Origin: Planctomycetaceae bacterium
GTDB lineage: Bacteria; Planctomycetota; Planctomycetia; Pirellulales; Thermoguttaceae
Direction of reading: 5' to 3'
Assembly (NCBI GenBank): GCA_031256755.1
Contig: JAIRPZ010000133.1
Coordinates: 1-7,142 of the forward strand
Length of the DNA stretch: 7,142 bases
Shown: positions 6,600 to 7,142 of the stretch, one piece after another
Numbering within the stretch: the stretch's first letter is position 1
Layout of the letters: every line of letters begins with the position of its first letter
Translations under genes and position numbers: made by a program
The notes under the pieces: model-generated
The model's input: only the letters and a program-made list of their open reading frames with translations
The model's database searches: none
What the model was told of the DNA's origin: nothing

Positions 6600-6790
6600 C
6601 GGGTCTCTCTATGAGCAGTTTCTTCGTTGCTATTCTACACGTTTTTTACTTGCTTGGGACAAGGCAAAGATGCATACCCCAATACCAATCCCGATGATCC
6701 GGCATGCCGCTGTAGCGGAACGCCCGTAAAAATCAAGCCGAGATATTTTATTGCCGGAACGCGCTGCCGGAAAAGGTTTCGCCGCACGGT
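6600..6790. other. intergenic region between holA and the 74-aa protein gene
   Basis: These 191 bases contain the probable holA promoter and no gene I can support. Two minus-strand frames stay open across most of it. One (6630-6800) encodes a hydrophobic stretch IIGIGIGVCIFAL followed by a basic tail but has no early start codon; the other could start at a GTG near 6787. The direct repeat TGCCGGAA occurs twice near 6750-6775. A small hairpin CCGC/GCGG lies at 6707-6718 without a following T-run. Confidence 0.4.
6632..6637 (-). promoter_or_regulatory. possible -10 box of holA
   Basis: On the minus strand TAGAAT ends 32 bases before the holA ATG, giving a leader of about 25 bases. A TTGTCC hexamer lies 19 bases further upstream, a slightly long spacer, so the -35 assignment is weak. 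Confidence 0.35.
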
Positions 6791-7015
6791 CTAATACACT
6801 TCAAAAAACCGGTGATCGGTGCCGCCGCTGCCGACGGTGAATTTCACCGTTTTGAAACACCGCGGGCAGCGTCCTTCGTAAGCGGTGCCGTCTTTATTGA
6901 TGTAAATACGGACGTAGATACCGCAGCAATTAAACTTGACACCGATAAACCGCCGCTGCTCTTTCTTTTCCGGTGCAGCGGGCTGCGGTGCGGGGTCGCT
7001 GGAAACATCAAACAT
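6791..7015 (-). CDS. small conserved hypothetical protein with zinc-ribbon-like cysteines
   Basis: The 74-residue product has a proline- and lysine-rich flexible start (residues 1-21) and a compact beta-rich body starting at RRFIGVKFNCCGIYVRIYIN. Cysteines at 30/31 and the pair CPRC (50-53) form a likely four-ligand zinc ribbon, with His68 near the end. The tail GGTDHRFFEVY looks constrained. I recall very similar small proteins in planctomycete genomes, with no established function. It might bind nucleic acid or a protein, but nothing here shows which. The ATG at 7015 has no ribosome site and overlaps the stop of the upstream frame by 8 bases (ATGTTTGA), which suggests co-translation with that gene. 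It precedes holA on the same strand, 191 bases away. Confidence 0.8.
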   Translation of the reverse strand: MFDVSSDPAPQPAAPEKKEQRRFIGVKFNCCGIYVRIYINKDGTAYEGRCPRCFKTVKFTVGSGGTDHRFFEVY

Positions 7016-7142
7016 AGCGGACTATTTTATACTCCGGCTGCGGAACGGTCAACGAACCGCTGCCGGCAGAAGAAACGTCCCATATTGACGGCGGTTTGCT
7101 GTTTTCCCCGCCGGCAGTGCCGCCTATCCTCCGAACCCGTTT
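7008..7142 (-). CDS. C-terminal end of an unidentified protein (enters from right edge)
   Basis: A minus-strand frame is open from the window edge to TGA at 7010-7008, giving 44 residues. It includes KPPSIWDVSS, then AGSGSLTVPQPEYKIVRYV, an extended Ser/Gly/Pro-rich tail ending in a hydrophobic strand. This reads like a real C-terminus, but a second frame is also open across most of this short region and no family is recognisable. The 8-base stop/start overlap with the 74-aa protein gene supports a shared operon. Confidence 0.45.
   Translation of the reverse strand, partial: KRVRRIGGTAGGENSKPPSIWDVSSAGSGSLTVPQPEYKIVRYV
7024..7052 (-). promoter_or_regulatory. possible promoter giving a leaderless mRNA for the 74-aa protein
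   Basis: On the minus strand TTGACC (7052-7047) and TAAAAT (7029-7024) are separated by exactly 17 bases, each matching consensus at five of six positions. Transcription would start at about 7017-7015, on or next to the ATG. The element lies inside the 3' end of the frame entering from the right, so it would be an internal promoter if that frame is a gene. Confidence 0.35.

Noticed and set aside
6003..6614. 203-codon open frame on the plus strand
   Set aside because: It is antisense to holA, which carries all expected clamp-loader features; the antisense product is Phe/Arg-rich and motif-free.
6682..6690. G-rich minus-strand stretch around 6670-6700 as a G-quadruplex
   Set aside because: Only two runs reach three G; the pattern is better explained by repeated ATTGG coding-like triplets and is too weak to claim.
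6611..6697. 28-codon plus-strand frame starting ATGAGCAGTTTC, divergent from holA
   Set aside because: It is short, lacks a ribosome site, sits over the probable holA promoter region and shows no protein-like features beyond a few hydrophobic residues.
6707..6718. Hairpin CCGCT/AGCGG as terminator of the 74-aa gene
   Set aside because: The arms are very short, the loop would be two to four bases, and no T-run follows on either strand.
1..7142. Mobile element, phage, CRISPR or defence system
   Set aside because: No transposase, integrase, terminal inverted repeats, spaced direct repeats or nuclease/NTPase defence pairs are visible; the recognised genes are metabolic or housekeeping.

Overview
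The window reads as chromosomal DNA of a PVC-group bacterium, most likely a planctomycete. The support is a short MnmE-like GTPase without the usual C-terminal half, a 74-residue cysteine-motif protein of a type I associate with planctomycetes, gene starts almost without Shine-Dalgarno sequences, a mid-range GC content, and an exported GH29 fucosidase as found in glycan-degrading members. This taxonomic call is an inference from gene content and memory; no database was searched.

Layout. Positions 1-393 hold the start of a minus-strand gene that runs off the left edge (1-141) and a 250-base stretch with only weak coding candidates on the minus strand. It also holds a good extended -10 promoter firing right into pgm. 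The phosphoglucomutase gene (394-2040) is complete. After two stem-loops and a short intergenic region with its own TATAAT box come a SufR-like winged-helix regulator with C-terminal cysteines (about 2166-2837) and an exported alpha-L-fucosidase of family GH29 (about 2904-4439). These are followed by a compact MnmE-like GTPase (about 4541-5530). All four run rightward. The minus-strand holA (5481-6599, DNA polymerase III delta) converges on the GTPase gene, and their 3' ends overlap by 50 bases. To the right, on the minus strand and so upstream of holA, lie a 190-base gap, the 74-aa protein gene (6791-7015), and the end of another gene entering from the right edge (7008-7142).

How the genes may work together. 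The fucosidase would release L-fucose from glycans outside the cytoplasm, and phosphoglucomutase links glucose-1-phosphate and glucose-6-phosphate in central carbohydrate metabolism. The regulator just before the fucosidase could control it, and its cysteine pattern suggests Fe-S or redox sensing. The GTPase, HolA and the small cysteine protein are housekeeping-type genes that look unrelated to glycan use. No mobile element, CRISPR array, tRNA or rRNA is visible. I found no clear new multi-gene defence or biosynthetic system. The items most worth checking are the SufR-like regulator away from suf genes, the shortened MnmE-like GTPase, and a perfect 12-bp tandem duplication at the fucosidase/GTPase junction.
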